Assembly (NCBI GenBank): GCA_030762175.1
Contig: CM060830.1
Coordinates: 49,245,001-49,309,000, forward strand
DNA length: 64,000 bases
Direction: 5' to 3'
Source of the DNA: Metallyticus violacea
Taxonomy: Eukaryota > Arthropoda > Insecta > Mantodea > Metallyticidae
Position 1 is the stretch's first letter. Each line of letters opens with the position of its first letter. A program made the translations under genes and the position numbers. Below are positions 1 to 10,674 of this stretch, in pieces. The notes under the pieces are model-generated. The model was given only the letters and a program-made list of their open reading frames with translations. It was not told the origin of the DNA and searched no databases.

Positions 1-649
1 GTTAGTTTAATTTCATTTGATAGGCTCAAGGAGACTTTCATAAATTAGAAGTAGAAGATTCTTTTGCTATTTACATTGCTGTCATAATTTCTTCTCTTGG
101 AACTCAGGAATACAAAAAGTAAACGTTGTCGGTATTTATTTTATTTTCTCCATGTAAATAATCACCATTCTTTTAAGTGAAGGACAGATTCTTGTGGATA
201 TAGAAAGATTTCAAGGATGTAATGATTTGTTTAATCAAATTATTCCCCTGCCAGTTTTATATAACTAGATTATCATTGGTAAACTCAGTACATATATCTT
301 CTCTTCTTTAACTATTTACCCCATTTCAGTATTTTCTAGCAATCTATTTCTTTCATCCTGTCAAGTGATTCAAGATGTTCTTTCTGTATTCATTGCCCCA
401 TTATTAATGACGTTTTGTAACTCCGTTCTTTCGTACATTCTTCTATTACATTTCTTCCATTTGCAAGTAATTTATTAGCCCATTGCATGCTTTTACTCAT
501 TTTTATTCCCCACAAAGTATTTGAGCTATTACCTGAAGTAAGAAAACGCTTTTCGTAGTTGTAGAGTGCACATATTTTAGTGCACAATAAATAACTAAAT
601 TTTAATTTTTCCGTGATGCATTAAATAATATAACTGAAGACTTTAAATA
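1..649. other. AT-rich sequence, nothing recognised
   Basis: No coding signature, repeat family or RNA gene could be recognised here. Short open frames occur but have no familiar motifs. The mariner derivative begins immediately after a TA at 648-649. Confidence 0.6.
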
Positions 650-1354
650 CAGAGAGTGCCAAAAAATGTATACACATTTAAAGCAAAGAAAAAACTGTGT
701 TAACATAACAAAACTGAATTCACACAAACAGAAAACGATGAGCACTAATCATCTTAGACTTTTACAGTTACAACAGTTGCTCAAAATGCCCCACCATCGG
801 CGTCGATATACTTCTGAGTACGTTGAACTACTGATTGAGCAACGTTTGCGAAAGTGTCCTCAGCGATTGCAGCACATGCCGTTTCAATTTCTTCCCGAAG
901 TGCTGTCAGTGTAGCTGATTTTCTCCGGTATACAACATCCTTAAGAGTTCCCCTTAGGTAAAAGTCCAACGGAGTTAAATCCGGAGAACGCGGTGGAAAC
1001 TCGATCGGACCTCTTCGTTTTATCCAGTGCCTTGGATGATTGTCATGAAGGTAGGCACGTACATCTCGGCGGTAATGTGGTGGTGCACCATCCTGTTGGA
1101 AGTAAAATTTCTCATTTCTATGGCGGATAAGACGGATGTGCGTATCATGTTCATGTACACTGGGCCAGTTGATAACCTGGCTTCAATTGTTCATTGTTGA
1201 TTTACTTAATCATGTAGCAACGCTATCATAATGTATAAAGCCACATCTGTTTACAGAACATCATACTACACATTGATGTTTTTCGATCCAAATTTGAAAT
1301 ATATTAAATAGGTATCTACCGTGAAAGTGTGTACACCGTTTTTGGCAGCCTCGG
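650..1354 (-). mobile_element. Mariner family E, copy E1 (internally deleted, TIR to TIR)
   Basis: A complete but shortened Tc1/mariner-type element. Its left end reads agagagtgccaaaaa-like sequence beginning at 650 and its right end is the complement (ttttggcagcctcgg, ending 1354); both ends are flanked by TA, the usual target duplication of this superfamily. Two other copies with the same ends are at 32730-33413 and 53886-54792. At about 705 bp it is well short of a roughly 1.3 kb full-length element. The minus-strand 5' leader (about 1354 to 1190) passes directly into the middle of the transposase, so the N-terminal DNA-binding half and the first catalytic Asp are missing. It cannot encode its own transposase and would be mobilised only in trans, if at all. 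Confidence 0.85.
771..1185 (-). pseudogene. Mariner-type transposase, C-terminal half (DDE domain)
   Basis: On the minus strand an open frame runs from about 1185 to a stop near 771. It contains FYFQQDGAPPHY, which carries the second catalytic Asp, followed by FPPRSPDLTPLDF, which carries the third, then GTLKDVVYRRK and the tail QSVVQRTQKYIDADG. This is the order expected for the second half of a Tc1/mariner DDE transposase. No start codon suits the full frame, and the HTH region and first Asp are absent. One change stands out: the usual LWGT after the third Asp reads LRGT here, while the other two copies keep LWGT. It is a dead fragment inside a deletion derivative; the family assignment is firm, the subfamily is not. 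Confidence 0.8.
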
Positions 1355-2550
1355 TATATTACTCGACAGAAACATTTATTTAACTTAATGTATTTATATT
1401 TGCTGTAATCATCATAGTAATAACAGCAATAAAACACGTGGATTGCTCAAGGAAGGTGTTGTTTATGGTCTGAAAAGTTCTCGGCTAAGAATGTAGGAAC
1501 CATTTTTAATTTGAACATAATTTTTTTCAATATAATCTTTATGTTCATTACAGCGATGCTCAAATGTTATTATTCCGTTTCTTTCCACACAAAATGTTAT
1601 GCAATTTACTTACTTCAATGGTATTTTAAGCTGTTTTAATTGCATGGCGCACTGGACACTTCCCTGGAATATTTATGCAGTGACTGGTTGATATTCAGAT
1701 GTCACAAAAGTCATCAGAATTCCACAGTCTTTTTTATTCAAAGTAATAGACAAGGTCAACAAAATAGTGTCAGCCTCTGATACTCACAATACTAGAACTT
1801 TTAAAATGCCTGTCGTAGCATTTCACGTTTTTCCTTTCACTTTTTGTGCTGACACATTAAGAATTGGCCTTGGTTTCCCAACACATCCCTTTTATCGCCA
1901 TCAGTCCACCGTGAAAATTTTAGCACACTATGTCATTTTGCAGATGCATGGCAAATTACTAATACGTTTTAAAAGTTAAGTTATTGAGGAAGCTTTAATT
2001 CCACACATCTCCAGCAGCTAAGTTTAATAAACGCATTGAACGGAAGTAACCATAAATGATGTTAAGAGAACGAAAAATATTCCAATACTCAAGGAAAGCT
2101 GTGGTTTGTAAAGCTTGCAAAAAAAAATTAAGTGTCAATGAATAGCCTATAAAAGGGTCTTTCTCCCCCCAGAAATTCAGGGCGATAGCTTCACCGTGGC
2201 CTCGAAGCAGGTAATATAACAACACGTATACAGTTCAAGCATTATTTGGTTGTCATGGAAACAGACATAATTATGCAGCTGAACATCAAAGAGTAGAAAA
2301 GCTGCATCGGACTTTAACCTGTATTTACGTCTTGAAAGAATGGCAAACTTTCGCTCGATAACTATCCCTTCCCTTTTCAGAGGAAAATGTTTCGTCTTTC
2401 TCTATTTCTGTTGTGTTAGCTTCTTCAGAACTAACGACTTTCGCTCTCCACATAGTGATTCCAAAAATACATGCTCCTCTTTGAATACTATGATATTTGA
2501 AAATAAAAAGGCTAAAATAGAATCCAAAACTATATGCGAATATGTCTAGT
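1355..2550. other. No recognised gene or repeat
   Basis: AT-rich sequence. A 76-codon minus frame at 1995-2225 reads like protein in places (for example NFWGEKDPFIGY) but I could not match it to a family and neither strand shows splice or regulatory context, so it is not called. Confidence 0.5.
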
Positions 2551-2559
2551 CAGAAAGCA

Positions 2560-2735
2560 GGTGAACCGCTCCTGCTCTGAACTGGTTTTCTGGAAGATCT
2601 GAAAAACACTCGTCTATAGCTGCAATCCCCTTTTAATTTGATGAAAAATGCTGACCAGCGAGGAAGAGAGTAAACCTTGGGAGCAGGTGGAAGTCAACGG
2701 GAGCAACTTCTGGGAAGTACATATAATTGGATAAT
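2560..2735 (-). mobile_element. Mariner family G fragment
   Basis: A short stretch closely resembling 53060-53225, the C-terminal part of a decayed mariner transposase. The shared blocks include tctggaagatctg/ccagaaggtctg, tctatagctgcaat and atttgatgaaaaa.gctgaccagcga. No intact reading frame survives and no ends are visible. The call rests on similarity to the better preserved copy near 53 kb. Confidence 0.5.
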
Positions 2736-3224
2736 TGTCATCTAATCTCTATACTTTGTTGTTGCTTTCTCCTTATTGTTCCGTATATTTATTCTGTACA
2801 ATTGGGTTTATTTGTAGCACATGTTATTCTATCTTATTAAGATATTTTTATGTTTTACACGTGTCATTTTGATGTCAATGTAATAACACTCTAATTTCCT
2901 TGCTTATTTTTTACTAAGGCTGATTTTAATTTATGGTTTTTTATCCTGTATTTTGCAGAACTATTTTTAAGCTTGTTTTTTTCTGAAGTTGTATTTAATT
3001 GTTATCTTGTATGCGTTCTTTTATTTTTTTTTTCCTAATCGTTTCTGTAGCCCTTTTGTTTCTAATTGTCTAGTTTATCGCAATTTTGACTTATATTGTT
3101 ACTTAAATCTATTCCTTCTGTATGTTGATACTTCTTTTTTATAAATCCGGGATACTGTCTTCTTGAAATAAGTGAAATGAAGTGTTTTAGTATGGCTTTA
3201 ACAAGATCCTGAGAATAACTTTGA

Positions 3225-3600
3225 AGGACAAAATACCTACAACATTAATAAACCAATTATCTCAGACAACAGACATCGCACAAATAGCAATGGGGCGGTC
3301 ACGTCGCAAGATGCAGGACAATAGGGGACCTACAGATCTCCCTGTGGGGTCCCCGGGTAGGAAAAAGGACACAAGGCAGACCCAAAAGAAGATGGACGAA
3401 CCTCTTCAAGAAACATGCAGTTCCAGATTGGTCAAGAGTAGCAAGAGAAAGAGAAAATTGGAAATATCTTGAGAAGCAACTAGTGCAGTGAGAAATGGAA
3501 TAACCAAAGAACAAATCAGCCAGTGTCTTAAACAGCATACGAACAACTAGCGTGGAATAGTTCACCACGTTAGAAAAAAGCGATCTTTCCCTACTTGTTT
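3225..3600 (+). mobile_element. Non-LTR retrotransposon (RTE-like) ORF2 C-terminus and 3' end
   Basis: The frame starting at 3288 and ending at a stop at 3489-3491 encodes WGGHVAR, then GPRVGKRTQGRPKRRW, then PDWSRVARERENWKYLEKQL. This is the characteristic C-terminal tail of arthropod endonuclease/reverse transcriptase LINE proteins, where WAGHVARM, GKRSRGRPKTRW and W..A.DR..W are hallmark blocks. Upstream the frame is closed by a stop at 3285-3287, so the fragment is 5' truncated or degraded. The following 100 bp up to about 3600 would be its 3' untranslated region. A longer ATG-initiated frame in another phase (3221-3472) is a shadow of this one. The clade (RTE versus a related group) is inferred. 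Confidence 0.75.
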
Positions 3601-4190
3601 TTGCCCTTAAGGGACACTATCTTTATCTTTTTCTTCTCTTTATATTATTTATATTATTTTCCGCTGACTTTAAACAATGTAAATTTTGAATAAGTAAACA
3701 ATGATCCTTCCCAAATCACTTCTTACAAATACTCTTCAAATAGAATTCACATAAATTAAACGAGGATCAGACATTTCATCAGTACGAAGTTTTGTCCTTG
3801 TTTGGTTTAGCCAACAGTTATTATCCATTTCTGTGATGTGTGATAAAAAATTAATTCTTTTCGATTACCACAAACAATAGACATAAAATCTCGGGGTGAT
3901 AACAACTGGAGAACCTTTGAGTGTTATCAAATGTTTACTTATCTTGCATTAGCGTCTCTCAGTCTGACCGCACCAATAATATTTTTGCTTCAGCCAATAC
4001 CAGTTCAAGATTTAATAGTAGACCAACTGAAGGGGAGCGTACCTGAAGAGTTTATCAGCGTTATTGCTGAAGTCTATCTTTGAACTACTGGTGGTTAACG
4101 AGAGGGAACATATCACAGCCATAGCAGTGCATTTCATAAAGTGAGTGTTTAGAAAAGGGACAGTTAAGTGTGAAGAAATTGCATAATATT
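3600..4190. other. No recognised feature
   Basis: AT-rich, no motif or repeat family recognised. Confidence 0.5.
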
Positions 4191-4194
4191 GCTA

Positions 4195-4600
4195 GTCCGC
4201 TCAGCAGCCATGGAGTTTGTTGGAATCCCTACAGGCTAGAACACATTAATGCAGTAGACAGCATTCAAAACTGAGCATTTAAAATGTGTCTTAAGGGAGG
4301 TGCATTAAAAAGGAACTCTCTACCAGACAGGAGTCAACGACAGGAGTGCTGTGTGCACTTTTCTAACCGTATAGAGGTGAGTGTGTCTGGAGAGACGTAA
4401 AAGATATAATAAACCTGCCAAAATAGTCGCAAAAGTGATATTTTGCACAAAATATAGAAAAGAAAGGACAGATATTGTAAAACGTTAGTTTATAAATTGA
4501 AGGGAGTGCACACTTACTAGAGACTTTGCAGCATAACACTCTAGCATCTAAAGCCAGGCTTAACAGATCCATTTAAATTTCATTATTGATATGTACTGAC
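4195..4600 (+). mobile_element. Non-LTR retrotransposon (Jockey/CR1-like) RT C-terminal relic
   Basis: Plus-strand translation gives CWNPYRLEHINAVDSIQN, the region after the reverse transcriptase core that in these elements reads WDPY...I..LE.VQ..A. It continues in a shifted frame as CALF, YRGECVWRDVKDIINLP, then further on YRKERTDIVKR, which lines up with the RKQRTD.GK.SF.NR block near the end of such ORFs. At least two frameshifts and several stops show that it is dead. No poly(A) or duplication can be assigned. Confidence 0.6.
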
Positions 4601-5190
4601 ATGTATCTCCGTGTATGTAGAGTATTCTTTATTTTTAAGCCCTAGGGAAGCACTGTGCTAGAAAGAGAGAGAGAGGGGATAGTGTATTTGTTAGTCTCTG
4701 TCTAAGTGCCTACTGTTACTCTTTCAATTTTCTTGTAATTATTTTTTCTCCGTTTAACTTGTTTACTTTTGCTGCCACCGGAGGTATCTATTTGCTGATA
4801 ATAAATAAATAACGAATGAATGCCGTGGCAGTAATATTTATTGTTAAGGTGCAAGGAAAACAACCAGCACTGCTCAATAGAATAATAAATTCTACTTCAT
4901 GATAATGCTCGGTTACATGTCTCCAGAAATTGACTGAATCTGCTACGAAATACTCTCTCGTTCAGCATTTTTCATAATTTTCTCGCTATTAAATACTTTA
5001 ACGTTTTCCTGAAAATCACATAAGCAAGCAGTAACTGAAACAGAATTTAGAAGTTTCGCCATATAGAATTGTTATTTTATGACCGCTAGAAGAAAAAAAA
5101 ATCTCAGTTTTTTATAGTCTGAATCATAAGTATGTAAATTTGAAAAGTATCACAATAACTGTGGAAAAAATGAACAAGGAAAAGTGAGTT
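4600..5190. other. No recognised feature
   Basis: AT-rich sequence with a short GA run near 4662. Nothing codes recognisably. Confidence 0.5.
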
Positions 5191-6160
5191 TTCCACCTAA
5201 TGCCAACTAGTTTCATCCACAAAAAGTTAACGAATTTCAATGAAGATTTCTTCCTTAACTTTAGCCTCACTAAGCCGTAGAAATTAGTCTCTTGAAAGCC
5301 TGTACATTCTTGTTCATCCCTTTTACCAACAAGCTCTTCTTAAGGCCGAGTTTCATGTGTAAAGGGAGCACAAGAAGTTTGCTTCGACAACCAGAGGACT
5401 ATGCTGAACATTCTTTTCCTCAAGTGGCAGAGCTCCCCTTGGTGAGAAGTTTTTTCTGTTGTAGTGTGTAGTGTTTCCCTCACACAGAACACAGCAGTAC
5501 TTGGTGTATGTAAACAGCATGTTTAGCAATATTGCAATCTCCTTCGAGTCCCCACAAACGGTCTTTGTACTTCTAGCAGTAATTTCATATAGGCACATAA
5601 TTTTATCACATGGACAGCATGGCCTATGAAGAAAGAGAGTTGCAATTGTGTATCAAAACAGCTTTTAAAATAAGTGTTGATGAGCCTATAAATAGCCTAG
5701 TGCTTTTCATTCAGACCATTAACATCACAGCAGTCAATTAGGTTACTATAGTTTTTAAAATACTGCAGCAAATCTCTCTGCCTACTCCTATAAACTGACA
5801 TGTTAACATTACGTTCTAGAACATTTCACAGTCCTAATCTAGAGTCTATAAGCTCGGTTTTATCTTCTGTTAATTCCATTATTCTAATTTAATCACTTAG
5901 TTCGCCTTGAGTAAGTCTGCGTGGTTTACCCAGTGACTCAGGTGCGGTAGCAGGTTCCTGTGGTGTAGAAACATCAAGATAGGGTTTAATGTCACCTCAA
6001 CACTGCCTTCATCTTCATCTGAGGTTAGACAGTACTCCTCTGAAGGATTAGGGTACACGAGGCACTGATGAGATAGCTGACGAAATGTTGGGGTATTTCA
6101 TGCTCAACTTTTTCTTTCTTGATGTAACTTTCTTAAGAGGGGATACCAGAAATAACAGCC
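5190..6160 (-). pseudogene. Decayed copy J1 of an arthropod repeated protein family of unknown function
   Basis: Reading the minus strand from about 6150 down to 5190 gives, in order: KYPNISSAISSVPRVP; GELSD followed by ELTEDKTELIDSRLGL; NVNMSVYRSRQRDLLQYF; CCDVNGLNE; then shifted, STLILKAVLIHNCN; CGDSKEIAILL; YTKYCCVLCEGN; PLEEKNVQHSPLV; LHMKLGL-like residues; and LSEAKVKEEIF. I recognise this order from a multi-copy arthropod protein with blocks SRL..WNLL, DVNGL, LFIDSSK.SLKAVLLHNG, YTK.CCFLCEWDSR, LTPGEKNV and LSEAKIKEGIFVGPQIR. That recognition is from memory. The copy has several frameshifts and stops. The longest surviving frame is 5353-5598. What the family does, and whether it belongs to a transposon, I do not know; the CxxC in the middle could bind metal. 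Confidence 0.6.
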
Positions 6161-6394
6161 GTCTAAATTATCTGTTGGCTATCTCCAAATCATAGAGATG
6201 CCAAATTCCATTTTTACTGATCCATTCAAGTAGATTTACAGAACAAGAATTACACCAAATGTAAGGTGTCCAAGAATTGTCTTTGTCCTCCATTTTCAAA
6301 CAAAAATAATGATGATAGGCTGTCTTCACGACTGGAGCAATTGGGCATTTCTGGGCGGCAAATGTACGTCAGCACGTATCTAACATTTTGGATT

Positions 6395-6590
6395 TGTTTT
6401 ATTTACGGACGCTCTTTAACATCTCAGGTCATCAGCGTCCCATTGAAATTAGGGCGTGAAACGGCCGATAAATTTTGCTCAGAGACCTCTTCTTTCAGGC
6501 TTAAGATCTTTTACATGCCATAAATCTAAGACACAGGATCCATGGCTTTAGGCTTTACTTCCCTTTCGAAGAAAGCCATATTAACAAAAA
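6395..6590 (-). mobile_element. SINE family A, copy A1 (tRNA head missing)
   Basis: Contains the 3' body of SINE A in minus orientation: tttatttacggacgctcttt, then catctcaggtcatcagcgtc and a degraded gaagg block. The tRNA-like head seen in full copies is absent, so this is truncated. The open frame at 6266-6523 is partly read through it and is not a gene. Confidence 0.8.
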
Positions 6591-6884
6591 TTGCCAGATT
6601 TGTGTAAGCACTTACGCGGCATCCTAGCTTTTGAAGTTAAAAACCTGAAAACAGTGAAAGAAGCGGCAATCTAAGCTTTACTCCAAGAATGCTGTAAACA
6701 AAACAAGATCTACATTTGTCCTCGTTTTCGCCCTCAGTTTTGCTTCATAATCCTCCTCTATTAAATCTAACCGCTTCAGACTGACTGAAACAGATGCATG
6801 CCCTCTTGGCGACCATGGCGTATCCATGACGGATGAGCATCTCGGCATTTGCTCTGCTGTTCTCAACTGTTTATCTTTGCATAT

Positions 6885-7164
6885 TTTTTTTTAATGGTGT
6901 TTAATGCCCGTTTTTACTACTGAGGCACCACAGGCGGTGAACACAGATGATACATGAGATGAAATGATATATTAGGAAAGGATTTTTAAGGAAGGAAACG
7001 TTCCAGGCCAAAGCTTAGGGTACCTCCCCGGCATTTGCCATTTATGAGGACTGAGAAAAACCTGGAAAAACCCTCAATCAGGGAGGACGGTCCTGGTGGG
7101 GTTCGAACCCCTGATTTCCCGCTCACGAGTCCGCGCCTTAACGACCTCGGCCAAGCGTGGCGGT
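6885..7164 (-). mobile_element. SINE family B, copy B1
   Basis: A nearly full copy in minus orientation. It starts with a T-run and tggtgtttaatgcccgtttt (the SINE 3' end) and finishes with the tRNA-like head ggttcgaacc...cgccttaacgacctcggcca. The head read on the minus strand has an A box like TGGCCGAGGTCGTTAAGG and a B box GGGTTCGAACCCC. A possible short duplication tctttgYat flanks it (left tctttgcat, right tctttgtat). Open frames on both strands here are shadows. Confidence 0.85.
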
Positions 7165-7579
7165 CTTTGTATGTTATTAACAATGCCTTTAGTGATTATT
7201 TTTATCGTTCTTCTTAGTACTGGGCTGCTCTTCGACTTATGGCCGAGAGGTCGGAGACGGGCATAGGATAAAAAAAATGCACTCCTGTATTTTCATTACA
7301 TACTATTCGGAGTGCCACAATCATATTCTAAAGCATCATAAATGTGCTGTTTTTCGGTAATAAGAGCTAACTAAGGTTTTAAATGTCATTTTTTTATTAT
7401 ATTAAAAGCAGCACGAAATAAGTATTTCCAAGACAGAAGCGTTTTCATTGTTGACAGTGTTATTTTAATTCTAAATTTAAAAAAAAATATTGCAAAAATC
7501 GCATTTTCTTGAACATATAATAGCAGCAGATTATGCAATAATAATGATTAAAACGCGTATTAATATTTGTTCAGTAATA

Positions 7580-8340
7580 GCAGCTTTTTTGGATATCAAC
7601 ACCAGCCAGATGAGAGGCGATTGTTTCATAGACACATCAAAAGTTTGTTTGAAGGCGTTCTTCTGGATAATCCAGTGAACAAAAGATAACTGAAATATCT
7701 GGAGATTTGAAAGTCATTGCTGAGATACACTAAATTCTACTGATTATTGTGTGAATAGGACAGCACGAATAGAAAGTCTTACTACATTAAGAAACAGTGT
7801 CAAATACCTCATTGGTGAATCACGAATCCCATGCATATAAAGCTGGAACTTATGTTAAATTTTGTAAAAAGCAATTGATACAAATTCTGCTGCATTTGTG
7901 TGATTGAAATCTAAATTTCCCGAAGTTAGTAACGCAAAACTGAAGGAAATAATTTTGTAGATCCACAACAAAGATCAGCTGCAAATGATGATAGTTTTGA
8001 GAAACTGTTAAATCTATTGAAAAAATAATATGACCATCATTAAAAAAATTGTATCACTTTTCTTGGAAATTATGAATCACAAAACTATCATGAAATAGTG
8101 AATGATCTTGTGAATATACACAACGTTTTGGGATGCAGCATATCTTCAAAACTGCACTTCTTGGACTCCCACCTGGATTTCTTCCCAGAAAAACTTCACT
8201 GGTAAACATGCTGAGGATTTAATCAGCGGATTTCTACCATTAAAAGGAGTGCCAAGACAATTGCCAGTCGACCACTGCTGAACTATGAAGAGAGACATCC
8301 AAAAAGAAAATCATCAGAAACAACTTTTTAGATAACTCCA
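7580..8340 (+). pseudogene. Decayed copy J2 of the same repeated protein family
   Basis: Plus-strand reading gives GYQHQPDERRLF with, in the neighbouring frame, IDTSKVCLKA; then ISGDLKVIA, RYTKFY, DSTNRKSYYIKK, NPMHIKLELMLNFVKS, FPEVSNAKLKE, CITFLGNYESQNYHEIV, and LGCSISSKLHFLDSHLDFF; it ends with a degraded block like DHC.TMKRDI. The order matches copy J1 where they overlap and extends past it, with HFL.SHLDFFPE-type residues near the C-terminus. Frameshifts and stops separate the blocks. It lies about 1.4 kb from J1 in opposite orientation with two SINEs between, and SINE C1 abuts its 3' end. Function unknown. Confidence 0.6.
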
Positions 8341-8346
8341 AATGAA

Positions 8347-8760
8347 CCAAGCGAGATAGCTCGGCTCAAGCAATGACACTTCCCGGGGTCAGTTCGCGCT
8401 GGGTCAGCATTCCAGATTTTTCCATTCTCTCGTTTCACATCATTTCATTCCGTTGGTTCTGTTAGAGTCGAAAGTGCCAGGGTGAAGTGAACTGGAGCTA
8501 TGTGCCGGTGGCTTTCTATCTGCAAAAGTTTCTACCTGGATTTGGATGAAAGCGGACTTTCTGAGGGGCTTCACCGGCGTCAGAGTGTTCTATATGGAAA
8601 CACGTTAAGGAATCTATGTGCGTCCGCGCAGTCACCGCCCGTAGATCCTGACCGCCCGGTGTCTGCTTTACCTCATTCTCTCCTCCAGGAGGTGCCCTCA
8701 TTGGTGGACGTAAGCACAAAGGGCCAGCCATGAGTGCCGCTCAAGTGCCCAGGGGCGGAT
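8347..8760 (+). mobile_element. SINE family C, copy C1
   Basis: Plus-strand SINE C: a degraded head with gctcggctcaagcaatgac, the middle block cattccgttggttctgttag...agtgccagg, cgcccgtagatcctgacc, the CTCC-rich block and cacaaagggccagccatgag. Overlapping ORFs at 8500-8733 on both strands are translations of the SINE. Confidence 0.8.
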
Positions 8761-8769
8761 TCAGAAAAA

Positions 8770-9438
8770 AGTTAAGGAGAAGGGTGCAGGATGCAAGTGT
8801 CTTATACAATTTACTAGATACATTCAAAAATATAATTTAAGGTTTTAAAACTTACAAAAGTGAACTTCGGTAGATTTTTACTCACACTGTGGAAATATCA
8901 ATTTCAGCAACTGGAAGTTTATGAAAAAACGAATGCAGAGTTGACTGGCTGCTTCATTTATTTATTTTTTTACTAGAATTTAATTTCGAAAGTTTTAGAA
9001 CCAAACATGAAACACTGCACAATATCTGCACTCTTATGCATACACCAAAATCTCTTAAATTAATACTCAATTCACTTGTTGCTGCATACCAGTACTTTCT
9101 ATCAAATGGATAGTCTCGCCGCAAAGCCCTCGCCCCATCGGCGTCTTTATTGTATAGGATCCCAATGGACAACAATACATGCCAGATGTTGACCTTCAGT
9201 AAAGCAGGGTTTGCCAGAAAAAAAAATTGCCGAGTATTTACAATAGGAGACGTGCCTAAGTGACAGCGATAAAATATTTACGAAGTTCCCTTACTAGAGA
9301 AAGTTTGTTAGAATATTTCAGTAGGAGGGTGTGTAACATCAATAAAAACACCGCTATAAATAAATTGTAAAGTTCCTTACCCAAGAAATGTTGCTAAAAT
9401 ATTTACAATGCCCGACTGCCTGCGTAATAAAAACAATA
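8770..9438. other. No recognised feature
   Basis: AT-rich sequence between a SINE and the long-TIR element. The minus frame at 8954-9175 has no known motif. Confidence 0.5.
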
Positions 9439-9440
9439 TA

Positions 9441-10671
9441 CAGAGTGAGGCATTTATAGTGTCGCGGCCATTTTCCTCCGAAACGAAGGAGAAAATAAAA
9501 AAATGCTTGAGACAAAATTTAAAGTGCTCTTATAGAGACACAGGATAGTGACCTTAACCCGTCCTTGAAATGTCATTCTCAATGTCATTTCAAGGTCAAT
9601 TTGCTTTTTTCAAATGGAATGGTGTATTTTCTTTCTGGAAATGGAAAGAGGATTCAATTTTGAGTATAAAAGTTCTAGTACATCTATCAGCTAGGAATGA
9701 TAGGCGATGTGATATTGGGCAAATAAGACAGCAAGTGTTTTTCACTCACTTTCACTTTACTGGCATACATTTACGTATGTGGGAACAGTTACCGAGCGTT
9801 GACACAATTCAACACGCTTCTGAAAGCCATCCCCATGAAGGGCTTAATGTAGGTTAATGTGATATGGACGGTATTTGTGACGCTTTATCTCTCCTTTGAG
9901 AGATTCCCGAATCACGTTCCAGTTGACTGGAATTTCGGTGAGGATTAGCGGCAATTGCAGCTAATACAGTGACTTCCGAATTTTCCCCAGTAGCACTTCT
10001 CATTCGACGGTGTTTTCTTGATGCGACACCTTCCGTTTCGGAGAGTAAGTTTGCATGTCGTTGAAAATTTCTAACAGGTGGCTGCCTCCTTTTAGAATAT
10101 CTATCTTCGTATAAGTTGCAAGCTGATCTAGCGTTCTTATAAGCTTTGTCATAAATGTAAACCATATCGATCCTCACGTTGATTGTGTATCGAACATCCA
10201 TAATTGAAAAACGAAATGGAACTGACTGAGAATCATGTCCTTTGAGGTTTGAATTTGTAATGATGAGCAATCCTTTGTGTAACGATGTCAATAGACGGAC
10301 TTCTGTGTGTAAACAAATTAGTTTCCTTCATAACAATAACAAAATAAAAAAGAGAGAAGTAAAAGTGAGTGAAAAACATTTGTTGTCTTATTTGTCTAAT
10401 ATCACATCATCTATCACTCCTAGTGATAGCTGTGCTAGATTTTTATACTGAAAATTGAATGTTCTTTCCATTATCGGAAAATAAAATACACTAATCCATT
10501 TGAAAAAATCAAATTGACCTTGAAATGACCTTGAGAATGGCATTTTAAGGACGAGTTAAGGTCGCTATCGTATGTTCCTCTAAGAGCACTTCAAATTTTG
10601 TCTGAAGCATTTTTTTGAATTTCCTCTTCGTTTCGGAGTAAAATGGCCGCGACACTATAAATGCCTGCCTG
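9441..10671 (-). mobile_element. Long-TIR Tc1/mariner-type element D1
   Basis: A 1231 bp element beginning cagagtgaggcatttatagt at 9441 directly after TA (9439-9440) and ending with the complement ctataaatgcctgcctg at 10671; the right flank is TT rather than TA, presumably mutated. The terminal inverted repeats are very long: 9441 to about 9757 pairs with about 10359 to 10671. Subterminal paired TCAAGGTCA-type motifs are present (see D2). Between the arms is a truncated transposase ORF on the minus strand. The sister copy D2 at 50011-51227 has the same architecture in the other orientation. A catalytic domain is absent, so the element is non-autonomous. Confidence 0.85.
9854..10291 (-). pseudogene. 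Transposase N-terminal HTH fragment (DUF4817-like) in D1
   Basis: A 145-codon minus-strand frame. From about residue 30 it reads MDVRYTINVRIDMVYIYDK, then KNARSACNLYEDRYSKRRQP, FQRHANLLSETEGV, and VLAAIAANPHRNSSQLERDS. This resembles the helix-turn-helix region (often labelled DUF4817) at the start of many arthropod mariner-like transposases: ...IYGE...ARRAA.LY...FP.R..P...TF, then V..AV..NP..SSRQI.RESGIS. Compared with D2, D1 keeps the frame at VLAAIAA but has lost 2 bp just after GISQRR, where D2 continues with an RHKYRPYHI block. No DDE catalytic triad is present. The N-terminal 30 residues may not belong to the original protein. Confidence 0.65.
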
Positions 10672-10674
10672 TTA

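Noticed and set aside
3221..3472. 83-codon ATG-initiated ORF
   Set aside because: It is a wrong-frame reading of the LINE C-terminus, whose true frame gives GKRTQGRPKRRW.
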